A program made the translations under genes and the position numbers. A stretch of DNA of 64,000 bases from NCBI RefSeq assembly GCF_000755145.1, contig NZ_CP009228.1:1113827-1177826 (forward strand). Reading direction: 5' to 3'. Below are positions 26,158-35,818 of this stretch, in pieces. The stretch comes from Treponema putidum. Its GTDB lineage: Bacteria > Spirochaetota > Spirochaetia > Treponematales > Treponemataceae. Numbering within the stretch: position 1 is the stretch's first letter; the number at the start of each line of letters is the position of its first letter. The notes under the pieces were generated by a model. The model made no database searches. It was not told the origin of the DNA and saw only the letters and a list, made by a program, of their open reading frames with translations.

Positions 26158-28128
26158 TTATTTTTTAAGATATTTTTCAAACCAGTTAAATATCTCGGTT
26201 AAGCGGCGGATTCGATGCTTGGGCTTTCCTGTTCGGGAGAGATCATGATTTTCTCCATGGAACAAGACAAGCTTTGCCTCGCAGCCGTGATATTTTAGAG
26301 CAGTAAACATCTGGAAGGCACAGGCTTCAAAGCAGCGGTAGTCCTCATCCGATTGAATAAAAAGAGTCGGTGTTTTGCACTTATCGGCATATTTGAGGGG
26401 GCTGTGATCCCACATTTTTTCTACGCCCTTCCAAGGAGTAACTCCTCCGTTTTGGTCGGAATTAAAATAGTAACCGATATCGGTAATTCCGAATTTGGAT
26501 ATCCAGTTTGAAATTGAACGCTGGGAGCAGGCTGCAGCAAAGCGGTTTGTGTGGCCGATTATCCAGTTTGTCATAAAGCCTCCGTAAGAACCGCCCATAA
26601 CGCCTACTTTTTCCTTGTCGATATCCTTATACTTCTTTAGAACCTCATCTGTAAGCTTCATTAAATCGGAGTAGTCGATTGTTCCGTATTTGCCACGAAT
26701 ATCTGCAAAGGCTCGTCCCATTCCGTCGGCACCGCGGGGATTTGTAAAAAACACAAAGTAACCTGATTGAGCTAAAAACTGCATCTCGTGGTAAAAGATT
26801 GAACCGTAAACGGTCTTAGGCCCGCCGTGAATGCTCAAGATACCGGGATATTTTTTTCCGGCCTTGTAGTTTAAGGGCTTTAAAACAAAGCCGTGGAGTT
26901 TGACACCGTCATTGGTAAATTCGAATTCTTCAGGCACAATCTTTTGCAATTTTGAAGCATAGGTATTATGCTTTGTAAGGCAGTTTTCTTTTTTATCTTC
27001 AAAAAGATAAACCTCTTGTAATTCCTGTTTTCTAAAACCTATAAAAAGAATTTTTTCTTCATGAACGGCAAAGCAGTCCACAGAACCTTTTTCGGTAATA
27101 AGCTGTTTTAATTCTCCTTTTTCGTCAATGACATTTACAAAGGAAGAATCGTCCTCGGTTGTAATAAAATAATATTTTCCGTCTTTGACATGGGAATTGG
27201 CACCGCCTCCGTATCTTGAATCGGAACCCACGGAATTCCATAAGCTCTTATCGTAATCCTTGGGCGAAATCATCTTCGCTCCTGTTCCGGTTTTAGGGAT
27301 AAGATAAATATCGGCATCTTGGTTTACGCCGTATTTTTTCCCGTCGGCACCGGTATAAAGAATTTTGTCCCCAAAGAATTTGGCATCGGCATACATAAAA
27401 TCTTGACCGGCATTTAAGAGCTTTGCCTTTTTTGTTTTTAAGGGCATGAGCATCAGCTCATTATAGATGGGCATCTTGTCGGTATAGGTCGATTTTGTAA
27501 ATAAAATTTCTTGGGTCTTTTTATCAAAATCAAAACCGTCAACCTGTGTAAACTCATCGGTTAGAGCAGACCCTTTCATGTTTGAAAGATTATAAACAAA
27601 AAGACGGTTTCTCTTGCGTGAGGTAAAGCCGCCCCCGTTACTCCAAAACGGAATCTCTTCAAAGGTTTCATAATCAGCCTCGTCTTTTTTTGCTTCTTCT
27701 GCCTTTTCTTTAGGCAGCTTTTTGAAAGGGTCATCCTTCCACGAGTGTAGAACAACAGCCGTCTTTTTATCGGCAAATTCCATTTTTAAAACGGGATGGG
27801 GAAAGGTGTAGGCAAGCAAGGCCTCACCGCCCGAAACAGGGATTGAATAAACAAAGGTTTTCTCTTTTTCTTCCTTTTCTTTTTTTGTTCTTCTTGCAGA
27901 AAAAAGAAGGCGATCACCGTCAAAGCCGTAAAAAGAATTTACGTCCTCGCCCGTAAGCTGCTTTGTCTTTTTTGTTTCCATGTCCAAAAGAAAAAGAGCC
28001 TTATTATAATCGTTTTCGGTTAGATCGGCATGAGCACAAATATAGGCTGCATATCTTCCGTCTTCCGAAAATTTAAGGTTACTTAAAAATGAGTAATTTT
28101 TAAAATCGTCTAACTTTATTGTTTTCAT
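26158..28128 (-). CDS. S9 family peptidase (acylaminoacyl-peptidase/prolyl oligopeptidase type)
   Basis: A 656-residue serine peptidase with an N-terminal beta-propeller (~1-380) and a C-terminal alpha/beta hydrolase domain (~395-656). Nucleophile elbow GGSYGGFMTNW, acid DEDYRCFEA, and His in HGENHDLSR complete the triad. The oxyanion region LSIHGGPKTVYG is present. No signal peptide, so cytoplasmic peptide breakdown is likely. ATG 28128 lies 7 bases after AGGAG; the TTG one codon earlier is less likely. It is 70 bases downstream of the glycogen debranching gene on the same strand. Confidence 0.92.
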   Translation of the reverse strand: MKTIKLDDFKNYSFLSNLKFSEDGRYAAYICAHADLTENDYNKALFLLDMETKKTKQLTGEDVNSFYGFDGDRLLFSARRTKKEKEEKEKTFVYSIPVSGGEALLAYTFPHPVLKMEFADKKTAVVLHSWKDDPFKKLPKEKAEEAKKDEADYETFEEIPFWSNGGGFTSRKRNRLFVYNLSNMKGSALTDEFTQVDGFDFDKKTQEILFTKSTYTDKMPIYNELMLMPLKTKKAKLLNAGQDFMYADAKFFGDKILYTGADGKKYGVNQDADIYLIPKTGTGAKMISPKDYDKSLWNSVGSDSRYGGGANSHVKDGKYYFITTEDDSSFVNVIDEKGELKQLITEKGSVDCFAVHEEKILFIGFRKQELQEVYLFEDKKENCLTKHNTYASKLQKIVPEEFEFTNDGVKLHGFVLKPLNYKAGKKYPGILSIHGGPKTVYGSIFYHEMQFLAQSGYFVFFTNPRGADGMGRAFADIRGKYGTIDYSDLMKLTDEVLKKYKDIDKEKVGVMGGSYGGFMTNWIIGHTNRFAAACSQRSISNWISKFGITDIGYYFNSDQNGGVTPWKGVEKMWDHSPLKYADKCKTPTLFIQSDEDYRCFEACAFQMFTALKYHGCEAKLVLFHGENHDLSRTGKPKHRIRRLTEIFNWFEKYLKK

Positions 28129-28198
28129 CAAAGTTCTCCTTTAAATTTTTGTTAAATAAGTATAACAGTATCGGACAGTTTGAACAAGTGGAGGAAAG

Positions 28199-30355
28199 CT
28201 ATAAGTGCCCATATTTTGAAATTAAAACTACAGTTGTACGTGCAAGCACTACATATATTTGTTGGTTCATAATCTGCTCGGCTTTTTCTTCATCTGAAAA
28301 ATCTTTTCCGTTCGTGTAAGAAGTGTCGATCAGCCGGTACCAAGATGTCCCGCTTAAAGATGGAGGGGGCAGCTTTACCGTTATGTCGTTATTATAACTA
28401 TTTACCATAACATAAAAATCATTGTCGTCCTCGTCGCTTTCCAAATTAATTTTATTGCCGTCTATTAAAAATGCTAAAAAATTTGAAGGCACTCCCCAAT
28501 TTGGGGATTGTGCATTATAATCAAACCATGTAATATCATTTGGGCTTCCGTTACTTTTAGGTACACCTGTAAAAAAATGATTTCTTAAAAAAGAAAAATG
28601 AGCCTTTCTTAAATTGATAAGTTTTTTGGTAAATTCGAGCAAGTCCTTATTTTCATTTAAAAGCTCCCAATCAAACCAAGATATTTCATTATCCTGACAA
28701 TAAGTATTATTGTTTCCGTTTTGTGTACGGAATACTTCATCTCCCATATTCATCATAGGTGTGCCGGCTGAAAGAATAAGAGTTGTCAAAATATTTTTTG
28801 CAGACCTCATCCGCATTCTTTCAATTTCGACAGATGCAGGCCCTTCTATTCCATGATTATAGCTCAAATTTTCATTTGAGCCGTCCCGGTTATTTTCCCC
28901 ATTTTCTTCGTTATGTTTTTCGGAATAGCTTAATAAATCGCAAAGAGTAAAGCCGTCATGACAGCAAACAAAATTGATTGACTGATAAGGCCGTCTGCCT
29001 TTTTGAGAATATAAATCCGCAGAACCGGTTACTCTGGCTGCCAAGTGTCTTATATCAGGATTGGGCTTCAGCCAAAACTCTCTGACGGAGTTACGGAATA
29101 AATCGTTCCATTCCGCCCAGCGTCCGGGAAATTTTCCTACCATGTACGCACCGGCTGCATCCCAAGCTTCAGCTATAATCTTTGTAGAACGAAGCACGGA
29201 ATCATCTGCAATGGCCTGTATGATAAAAGCGTTGTAATCTATACCTCCGGTTTTATCGCGGGCCAGAACAGGAGCCAAATCAAAACGGAAGCCGTCCACG
29301 TGCATTTCAGTTACCCAATACCGCAGGCAATCCAATATAAATTTTATAACTGGAATTTCCGAAGCTTTTAAACTGTTACCGCAGCCTGAAAAGTTTTTAT
29401 AATAGAGCTTATTATCTTCAAGATGATAGTAAATGGAATTATCCAATCCCTTAAAAGAAAAAACGGGGCCGTTTTCATTTCCTTCTGCGGTATGGTTAAA
29501 CACCACATCTAAGATTATCTCGATACCTGCTTTATGAAATTCCCTGACCATAAATTTAAACTCGTTTACTGCATTGCCAGGGTCTTCGGCATAGAGGGCC
29601 TTAGGTGCAAAAAAAGAAATTGTACTGTAGCCCCAATAGTTTTTTAGCCGAATGCCGGTTTTAGGATTTACATTCATATTTTCGTTTTCATCAAAATCAA
29701 AAACGGGCAAGAGCTCAAGAGATGTGATACCCAGATTTTTTAAATATGGAATGAGTTCTACAAGGCCTGAATATTTACCTCGTTTTATAGGACTTATTTT
29801 ATCGTTTAAAAAAGAAAAGCCTTTTACATGAGCCTCATATATTACACAGTTTTGAAGAGGAATATTTAAGGGCTTATCTCCCTGCCAATCGAATTCCCTA
29901 TCATCTACAACTACACATTTTGGGAAACCCTTTGCCGTTCTTTTATGCTGATTTTTACCGCCTGAAGCCTTGCTCTCTCTTTGGTTAAAAGTTTGTTCCG
30001 AATTAAATACGGAATGAGAACTTATGAGTTTTGCATAAGGGTCAAGCAAGTAATTATTTTCATCGAATAAGAAACCCGATGCAGGTGAAAACTCTCCATC
30101 GGCCGTATATAAATAAAAAGCCCAACTTTTTAAACCCGCTGCAAACACATGCCAAACATCACCAGTTTTATTTACTTTAGGGTCAAGTCTATAAGATACG
30201 GCAGGATCGGCATCATCTACTGCTTCAAATAAGTGTAGAACTATCTCTTTTGCATTCCGTGAAAAGATGCTGAAATTCACTCCATCTCGGCTTAATTTTG
30301 CACCTAAGGGATCAGTTTTTCCTTGAAAAAAAGATAAATCGTTCATATTCATCAT
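28199..30355 (-). CDS. glgX: Glycogen debranching enzyme / isoamylase-type GH13
   Basis: A 718-residue GH13 enzyme of the GlgX/TreX/isoamylase group, cleaving alpha-1,6 branches of glycogen. N-terminal CBM48 (~10-110, DGVNFSIFSRNAKEIVLHLF), then a TIM barrel with VVFNHTAEGNENGP, DGFRFDLAPVLARD (nucleophile Asp), IIAEAWD (acid/base Glu) and CCHDGFTLCDLLSY. A C-terminal beta domain closes it. Several ATG codons cluster at the start (30355, 30352, 30346). A TATACT box ends 3 bases before the first one, leaving no room for a Shine-Dalgarno, so the 5' end may be leaderless. Confidence 0.92.
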   Translation of the reverse strand: MMNMNDLSFFQGKTDPLGAKLSRDGVNFSIFSRNAKEIVLHLFEAVDDADPAVSYRLDPKVNKTGDVWHVFAAGLKSWAFYLYTADGEFSPASGFLFDENNYLLDPYAKLISSHSVFNSEQTFNQRESKASGGKNQHKRTAKGFPKCVVVDDREFDWQGDKPLNIPLQNCVIYEAHVKGFSFLNDKISPIKRGKYSGLVELIPYLKNLGITSLELLPVFDFDENENMNVNPKTGIRLKNYWGYSTISFFAPKALYAEDPGNAVNEFKFMVREFHKAGIEIILDVVFNHTAEGNENGPVFSFKGLDNSIYYHLEDNKLYYKNFSGCGNSLKASEIPVIKFILDCLRYWVTEMHVDGFRFDLAPVLARDKTGGIDYNAFIIQAIADDSVLRSTKIIAEAWDAAGAYMVGKFPGRWAEWNDLFRNSVREFWLKPNPDIRHLAARVTGSADLYSQKGRRPYQSINFVCCHDGFTLCDLLSYSEKHNEENGENNRDGSNENLSYNHGIEGPASVEIERMRMRSAKNILTTLILSAGTPMMNMGDEVFRTQNGNNNTYCQDNEISWFDWELLNENKDLLEFTKKLINLRKAHFSFLRNHFFTGVPKSNGSPNDITWFDYNAQSPNWGVPSNFLAFLIDGNKINLESDEDDNDFYVMVNSYNNDITVKLPPPSLSGTSWYRLIDTSYTNGKDFSDEEKAEQIMNQQIYVVLARTTVVLISKYGHL

Positions 30356-30415
30356 TAAAGTATAGTATGTATTTCAAATTTATGCTATAATGTGAGCGAT
30401 ATTTTAAAGGAAATA

Positions 30416-31723
30416 ATGATGAAAAAAGTCCCTATAATAAGCACAATACAGACTACAGTGAATGGATTAAAAGCAGTTGCACAAAAACAAAACATAGAAA
30501 ATGTCGATATTGCAGTCCTTGATAAATATGAAAACATTGTTTCGTTTTTTAAATATGAAATGCCCGAAATCAAAATCATCGATTTCGGGGATCCGAATAT
30601 CGATGCCGAAGCTTGTGTTAAGGTTATAAAAGATGACCCATGGCTTTTATTCGGAGGAATTATAGCCATTACCAACAGCCGTCAAGAAAAGGCAAAACTT
30701 GAACAAATAAAGGAACCTAACTTTCTATTTGTATGCACAAGAAAAGATTTTGAAAAAAATACCGAACAGATTATAAAAATTTTAAACCAACATCAGCATT
30801 TTCTTTTTAACAGAGGAATGCATCAGCGGCCTGACGAAAAAGAAACAGGTCATTTTGTAAGCGATACCGATCCCTTTGAAATAGTTTTCTATGCTAACTT
30901 GATAGGAACCTATCTTTACAATACCGACAGAGTTAATGAAGAGGAAAGGTCTTCTTTACAAACGGCAATGATGGAATTTTTACTTAATGCCGTAGAACAC
31001 GGAAACTGCAACATCTCTTACGAAGAAAAAAATAAATGGCTGAAAAGCGGAAAAAATATGCTGGACTTAATTGCCGAAAAGCAAAAGCAGCCTGAAATAA
31101 AAAAGAAGAAGGTGTATATCACATATTCGGTATTACCTGAAAAAACAAGGATAACTATAAAGGATGAAGGTAACGGTTTTGACTGGAAAAGCCATCTTGA
31201 AGCCGACTTTGAAGCAGGCCTTCACGGTATGGGCATTAAACTTTCTCAAACCCTTGTAAAAAATATACGCTACAATAATATTGGGAATGAGGTCTCATTT
31301 GAGGTAAAAAATCAAAGAAACATAGCAAACCTTACGCCTGCTATTTTAAAAGCTCAGCAATTACTAACCTTCAAACACATGCAGATTGTTTGCCGCGAAA
31401 ACGAGGATTCAAGCGATCTTTTCTATATAAGTTCGGGACGCTATGCCGTCTATGTAAATAATAAATTAATGTCGGTTTTAACACCGGCTGATATTTTTAT
31501 AGGCGAAATGGCGTTTTTAATGAATGACAGAAGATCTGCGACGGTCGTATCCATTGGAGAAGGCTCGCTAATTAAAATTCCTAAAATGAATTTTATGAAA
31601 CTGATAGAAGAATACCCTCATTACGGTATTTTCTTATCACGCTTGTTGGCAAACCGCTTAGCCCGTCAGTCAAAGATTACGGCAAAACTAAAAGAAGAGC
31701 AAGAAAACTGCAACAAGTACTAA
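30416..31723 (+). CDS. Signalling protein: receiver-like region, RsbW-type kinase and cNMP-binding domain
   Basis: About 435 residues in three parts. Residues ~1-125 look like a degenerate receiver fold (IDIAVLDKYE, IKIIDFGDP). Residues ~160-320 are a HATPase_c_2/RsbW-like ATP-binding domain with N-box MEFLLNAVEHGN, G1 IKDEGNGFDW and G2 GLHGMGI. Residues ~325-430 are a cyclic-nucleotide-binding fold (FYISSGRYAVYVNN, FIGEMAFLMNDRRSATV). Such proteins are probably serine kinases or anti-sigma-type switches gated by a nucleotide. ATG 30416 (or 30419) follows AAAGGA; an in-frame GTG 24 bases upstream lacks a site. A TATAAT at 30386-30391 is the probable -10. Confidence 0.8.
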   Translation: MMKKVPIISTIQTTVNGLKAVAQKQNIENVDIAVLDKYENIVSFFKYEMPEIKIIDFGDPNIDAEACVKVIKDDPWLLFGGIIAITNSRQEKAKLEQIKEPNFLFVCTRKDFEKNTEQIIKILNQHQHFLFNRGMHQRPDEKETGHFVSDTDPFEIVFYANLIGTYLYNTDRVNEEERSSLQTAMMEFLLNAVEHGNCNISYEEKNKWLKSGKNMLDLIAEKQKQPEIKKKKVYITYSVLPEKTRITIKDEGNGFDWKSHLEADFEAGLHGMGIKLSQTLVKNIRYNNIGNEVSFEVKNQRNIANLTPAILKAQQLLTFKHMQIVCRENEDSSDLFYISSGRYAVYVNNKLMSVLTPADIFIGEMAFLMNDRRSATVVSIGEGSLIKIPKMNFMKLIEEYPHYGIFLSRLLANRLARQSKITAKLKEEQENCNKY

Positions 31724-31748
31724 AATGAATAGTTAATATAAAAATTCA

Positions 31749-32891
31749 TCAACGGAACTTGTTTAGAATCTCTTTTAAAATTTTTAAAAATTCCTCAAGT
31801 TCATTTTTTTGTGTTAAAGGGCCTATTGAAACTCTAACGGAATTTTGCTGCATTTTAGAGTCAATTTTCATCGCCTCTAAGACGGGACGGTTTTGTTTTT
31901 TTGAAGAACATGCAGAACCTGTTGAAATACAGATGCCCCTTTCAGACAAGCAGCGGACAAGAACCTCGCCGGTTAATTCTTTAACCGCAAACTGTAAAAT
32001 CCACGGCGAAAATTTGTCATTTAACTGCGGACGGGCTTCGGGGATAAAACTTAAACCCTTAATGCTTGCCAATTCTTCAATCAAAAAATCCATTAATTTT
32101 TTTGCATGAGAAAAATATGTTTCAGAATTGTCATAATATTTTTTAAGACAGCCGGATAAGGCTAAAACACCTGCAAGATTTTCGGTACCGGGCCTTAACC
32201 CATTTTCTTGCCCGCCCCCGCGGATAAAGGCTTCCATATTTTTAGCAAGGTACAAAAAACCGATTCCTCTAGGGGCACCTATTTTGTGTCCGCTAAAAGA
32301 AGCGGAATGGATGGGCAGTTTTGAAAGTTCAAAAGGAATTTTTCCTATAGCTTGGACGGCATCGGTATGAAAATGAATCCTTCGTTTTCCCTTAGAATAT
32401 TCTTCAATGGCCTTACCGATTTCAGCGATGGGCTGAATTGCTCCGGTTTCATTATTTACAGCCATCACCGAAACAAAGGCCGTATCAGAGTCTATGGTTT
32501 TTAAAACCGAATCGGCGCTTATAAAACCGTTTTTGTCCGCAGGAATTTGTAAAATCTTATAACCTCGTGCCTTCATAACGGCAGCCTGCTCCCTGACTGC
32601 GGAGTGCTCTATGCTGCTGACTGCAATCGAACAAGGAGAAGGCATGGCCATAAAAGACAGCATAGGAATATAATCACCTTCGGTTCCTCCCGATGTAAAA
32701 ATAATATGATCGGGAATTACGTGCAAAAGTTCTGCAATTTCCGAACGGGTTTCTTCAAGAATTTTTCGGGCATCCTTACCTAAAAAATGTTTTGAGGAAG
32801 GGTTTGCAAAATATTTAAAAGACTTTTTTAAAGCCTCCGTATTTATATCTTCTTGAGGCATGGCCGTTGCCGCCCAATCCAAATAAATCAT
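31749..32891 (-). CDS. nifS: Cysteine desulfurase (NifS/IscS family)
   Basis: A PLP enzyme that takes sulfur from cysteine for Fe-S cluster and thio-cofactor assembly. 380 residues. PLP Lys in FSGHKIGAPRG (~203), HTDAVQAIGK before it, and the sulfur-accepting Cys in STGSACSSK (~320). N-terminus YLDWAATAMP is canonical. Its ATG overlaps the stop of aroB (ATGA), so it is the last gene of an mtnN-aroB-nifS operon. No iscU or other Fe-S scaffold gene lies beside it. Confidence 0.93.
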   Translation of the reverse strand: MIYLDWAATAMPQEDINTEALKKSFKYFANPSSKHFLGKDARKILEETRSEIAELLHVIPDHIIFTSGGTEGDYIPMLSFMAMPSPCSIAVSSIEHSAVREQAAVMKARGYKILQIPADKNGFISADSVLKTIDSDTAFVSVMAVNNETGAIQPIAEIGKAIEEYSKGKRRIHFHTDAVQAIGKIPFELSKLPIHSASFSGHKIGAPRGIGFLYLAKNMEAFIRGGGQENGLRPGTENLAGVLALSGCLKKYYDNSETYFSHAKKLMDFLIEELASIKGLSFIPEARPQLNDKFSPWILQFAVKELTGEVLVRCLSERGICISTGSACSSKKQNRPVLEAMKIDSKMQQNSVRVSIGPLTQKNELEEFLKILKEILNKFR

Positions 32892-33919
32892 AGCACCTCC
32901 CTGATGTCTTTTTCAGAAACCTCATAAATAAAAGTCTCGCAAATATTTTTTTGTAAAATCAAACGGATTTTAGTATCTATATTTTTTTTATCTTTTTTCA
33001 TTGCTAAAAGAATTTTATTTTTATCATATAAGAGCGAAGCATCTATACGGCTATAAGAACGTATAACAGCACAAACCTCATCCGCATAAGAAGAATCGGT
33101 TAATCCTAATTTTTTACCTAAAAGCATCGCTTTTGATATTCCCCAGGCGACAGCTTCCCCGTGAGTAATTTTTGAAAAATTTAAAACGGATTCCAGCGCA
33201 TGGCCAAAAGTATGCCCCAAATTTAAAAAAGCTCTTTCATTTTTTTCATCAAAGTCACGGCTTACTACCTTAGCTTTCGCTTCAACGGCTCCTCTGACAA
33301 GCTCTAAACAAAGGCTTTCGTCCCGTTCCAATATTTTTTCTCTTTGCATCCTAAAGGCTTGGTAAATATTTTTTGAATATAAAAGGCCCATTTTAAATAT
33401 TTCTGCCAGACCTGAAAGATATTCTTCATCGCTTAAACTTTTTAAGACTTTGGGGCTTATGTAAATTTCATCAGCCTTAAAAAAAGTTCCTACCATGTTT
33501 TTATAACCGTCAAAATTTATTGCAGTCTTCCCGCCTATGGCTGCATCCGCCATAGCTAAAAGACTGGTAGGAACAAGTTTGCATCTTGCCCCCCTCATAT
33601 AAACTGAGGCGGCAAAGGCCGCTAAATCGCATACAAGGCCTCCTCCAACCCCGATAAAAACCGAATTCCGGTTTAAGCCTGCATCAAGGGCGGTTTTTAA
33701 AATGGACACAAGGGAAGTAAAATTTTTATTTTCTTCTCCGGCTTCAATTATAACTAAGGGAAGGTCTGAGCGGAAATTTTTTGAATTCTTTGCAATAGGT
33801 GCAGTATTGGAATCGGCAATATACATTCCGCCGGGCGAATCTATATGCGGTAAAAAAGGTTCATCGCAGTAAAACACTTCAGTTTTTCCTTGAACCGTTG
33901 TAAAAGAAAATTTATCCAT
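32888..33919 (-). CDS. aroB: 3-dehydroquinate synthase (AroB)
   Basis: Second shikimate-pathway step, converting DAHP to 3-dehydroquinate with NAD and a divalent metal. 343 residues. Seen: GEENKNF, GVGGGLVCDLAAFAAS (NAD-binding), LVPTSLLAMADAAIGGKTAIN, and metal ligands including the NLGHTFGHALE helix and HGEAVAWG. It lies between mtnN (17-base gap) and nifS (4-base overlap). No other shikimate gene is in the window. Confidence 0.95.
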   Translation of the reverse strand: MDKFSFTTVQGKTEVFYCDEPFLPHIDSPGGMYIADSNTAPIAKNSKNFRSDLPLVIIEAGEENKNFTSLVSILKTALDAGLNRNSVFIGVGGGLVCDLAAFAASVYMRGARCKLVPTSLLAMADAAIGGKTAINFDGYKNMVGTFFKADEIYISPKVLKSLSDEEYLSGLAEIFKMGLLYSKNIYQAFRMQREKILERDESLCLELVRGAVEAKAKVVSRDFDEKNERAFLNLGHTFGHALESVLNFSKITHGEAVAWGISKAMLLGKKLGLTDSSYADEVCAVIRSYSRIDASLLYDKNKILLAMKKDKKNIDTKIRLILQKNICETFIYEVSEKDIREVL

Positions 33920-33936
33920 AAATTACCAAAGCGTTA

Positions 33937-34659
33937 TTAAAGCATTTTCAGCATTTGCAGTACCAGAAGAGAAGAATCCTTTGCCGCCTGTGCCGAAAAA
34001 ACATCATAAGATATTTTTGCAATTTTGTCCTTTCCTGCCGTATCGGACATGCTCCTTAAAATTAAAAAAGGAATTTTATTTATGCTGCAAACTTGAGCTG
34101 CGGCGGCTCCTTCCATTTCAACACAGGCAGGATTAAATTCTTTTATAATTTTTGCCCTGAGTTTTTTATCAGAAACAAAAACATCCCCCGAAGCAATACG
34201 GCCTTCGATAAGTTTAAGTGTTTTTATGTGTTCATCGTCACTTTCGTTTTGCAAAGCCTTAAAGGCTTTTACGGCAAGGTTCTTAAGTTTTTTATCAGTG
34301 GGCCAAAAAGGTGATTTTGTCATAGGCACCTGACCTAGGGGATAACCGAAGGTAACAGCATTTACATCATGCTGAACTGCGTCCGTGGAAACTACCATAT
34401 CGAAAACTTTTAAGCCTTCCAAAAGTCCGCCGGCAGCACCGGTATTAATTATAGCATTAACTTTAAATTCCGAAATAAGAATTTGGCAGCAAAGAGCCGC
34501 ATTGACTTTTCCTATTCCGCTGCAAACAAGCACAACTTCCTTTTCCATTATTGTTCCCGTAAAAAAACTAAGTCCGGCAATTTTTCGAATTTCTCCCACT
34601 AAATGCTTTTTTAAAAGTTTAACTTCCTGCTCTTCAGCACCGAAGATTCCTATTTTCAT
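33937..34659 (-). CDS. mtnN: 5'-methylthioadenosine/S-adenosylhomocysteine nucleosidase
   Basis: Hydrolyses the N-glycosidic bond of MTA and SAH, recycling SAM by-products. 240 residues. Family marks: GIFGAEEQEV (catalytic Glu), CSGIGKVNAA, NTGAAGGL, VEMEGAAAAQVC (ribose-binding Glu) and LRSMSDTAG (catalytic Asp). First gene of the minus-strand operon with aroB and nifS. Confidence 0.95.
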   Translation of the reverse strand: MKIGIFGAEEQEVKLLKKHLVGEIRKIAGLSFFTGTIMEKEVVLVCSGIGKVNAALCCQILISEFKVNAIINTGAAGGLLEGLKVFDMVVSTDAVQHDVNAVTFGYPLGQVPMTKSPFWPTDKKLKNLAVKAFKALQNESDDEHIKTLKLIEGRIASGDVFVSDKKLRAKIIKEFNPACVEMEGAAAAQVCSINKIPFLILRSMSDTAGKDKIAKISYDVFSAQAAKDSSLLVLQMLKML

Positions 34660-34828
34660 ATACTAACCTCTTCTAAATTAAAAATAACCAAAAACATTCT
34701 ATCAAATGTCCTATGGTTTTTCAATGGCCCGGTTTTATGCACAACATAATTTTGCATATAACCTCTATTGACTATATGTATAAACTATAATAGAATTCAT
34801 AAAACTTATACACTAATAGGAGAATAAA

Positions 34829-35818
34829 ATGGAAATACTTTTAAAATCTTATAGAGGAAAAATTGAAGACCTTTATACATTCGGTTCAATCGCCGTAGTC
34901 GATAAGGACGGTAAGATTGTATACTCGGCAGGAGACCCAAAGGAAGTATCCTTTCCGCGTTCAAGTGCAAAACTTATTCAGGCTCTGGTGCCTCTTTCAT
35001 TGGGTGCCAAGGAAAAGTTCAATCTAAGCCATGAAGAAATAGCTCAAATCTGTGCTTCCCATTCAGGCGAGGATTTTCATATAAAAACCGTAACGGGAAT
35101 ATTAAAAAAAATCGGACTTGATGAAAGTGCCTTAAAGTGCGGCCCTCACTATCCTTTTAAACCGGAAGTAGAATTGAGAATGAAGGTAAATAACGAAAAA
35201 CCTCGCGATATTCACAATAATTGCAGCGGAAAGCATTCCGGTATGCTGGCGGCAGCCGTATTAATGAAAGCTTCTACTGACGATTATTACAAGCCTCAGC
35301 ACCCCGTTCAGCAAAAAATACGGGAAATGATAGAGCTGATTTGCGATTGCAAGATTCCCGATGATAATATCTCGGTTGACGGCTGCGGAGTTCCGGTTCA
35401 CTCTCTGCCCCTTTACAATTTTGCATTCGGAATGGCAAGAATGGCCGACTATGAAAATTTGCCTCAAAATGTATCTACTCATGCAAAAGACATAATAGAT
35501 TCCATAACAGCCTGTTCCGAATACACTTCCGGTACTGATAGAATAGACCATCTTTTGGTCAAAAAATATCCCGGAAAACTTGTTGTAAAATCGGGAGCAA
35601 ACGGATATTTCGGCGGCCTTTTACCCGATAAAAAATACGGTATTGCCGTCAAAACCTATGACGGAATTTCAAAAACCAGAGATATCGTTTTGGTTCACTT
35701 GTTAAAAAAACTCGGTGTAATTGATAAAGCCGATTACGAATATTTTGATAGCATTGCCGATAAAAACATCAAAAATCACAGAGGCGAAATAGCGGGGGAA
35801 GTTGTTCCTCAGTTTTAA
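34829..35818 (+). CDS. L-asparaginase II family protein
   Basis: A 329-residue protein of the Asparaginase_II family (PF06089), not the classical AnsA/AnsB fold. Recognised by SFPRSSAKLIQALVPL, CASHSGEDFH, HNNCSGKHSGMLAAA, DGCGVPVHSLPL and SGANGYFGG. Predicted to hydrolyse asparagine to aspartate and ammonia in the cytoplasm. ATG follows ATAGGAGA. Its last 4 bases overlap the end of the convergent ABC exporter gene. Confidence 0.88.
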   Translation: MEILLKSYRGKIEDLYTFGSIAVVDKDGKIVYSAGDPKEVSFPRSSAKLIQALVPLSLGAKEKFNLSHEEIAQICASHSGEDFHIKTVTGILKKIGLDESALKCGPHYPFKPEVELRMKVNNEKPRDIHNNCSGKHSGMLAAAVLMKASTDDYYKPQHPVQQKIREMIELICDCKIPDDNISVDGCGVPVHSLPLYNFAFGMARMADYENLPQNVSTHAKDIIDSITACSEYTSGTDRIDHLLVKKYPGKLVVKSGANGYFGGLLPDKKYGIAVKTYDGISKTRDIVLVHLLKKLGVIDKADYEYFDSIADKNIKNHRGEIAGEVVPQF

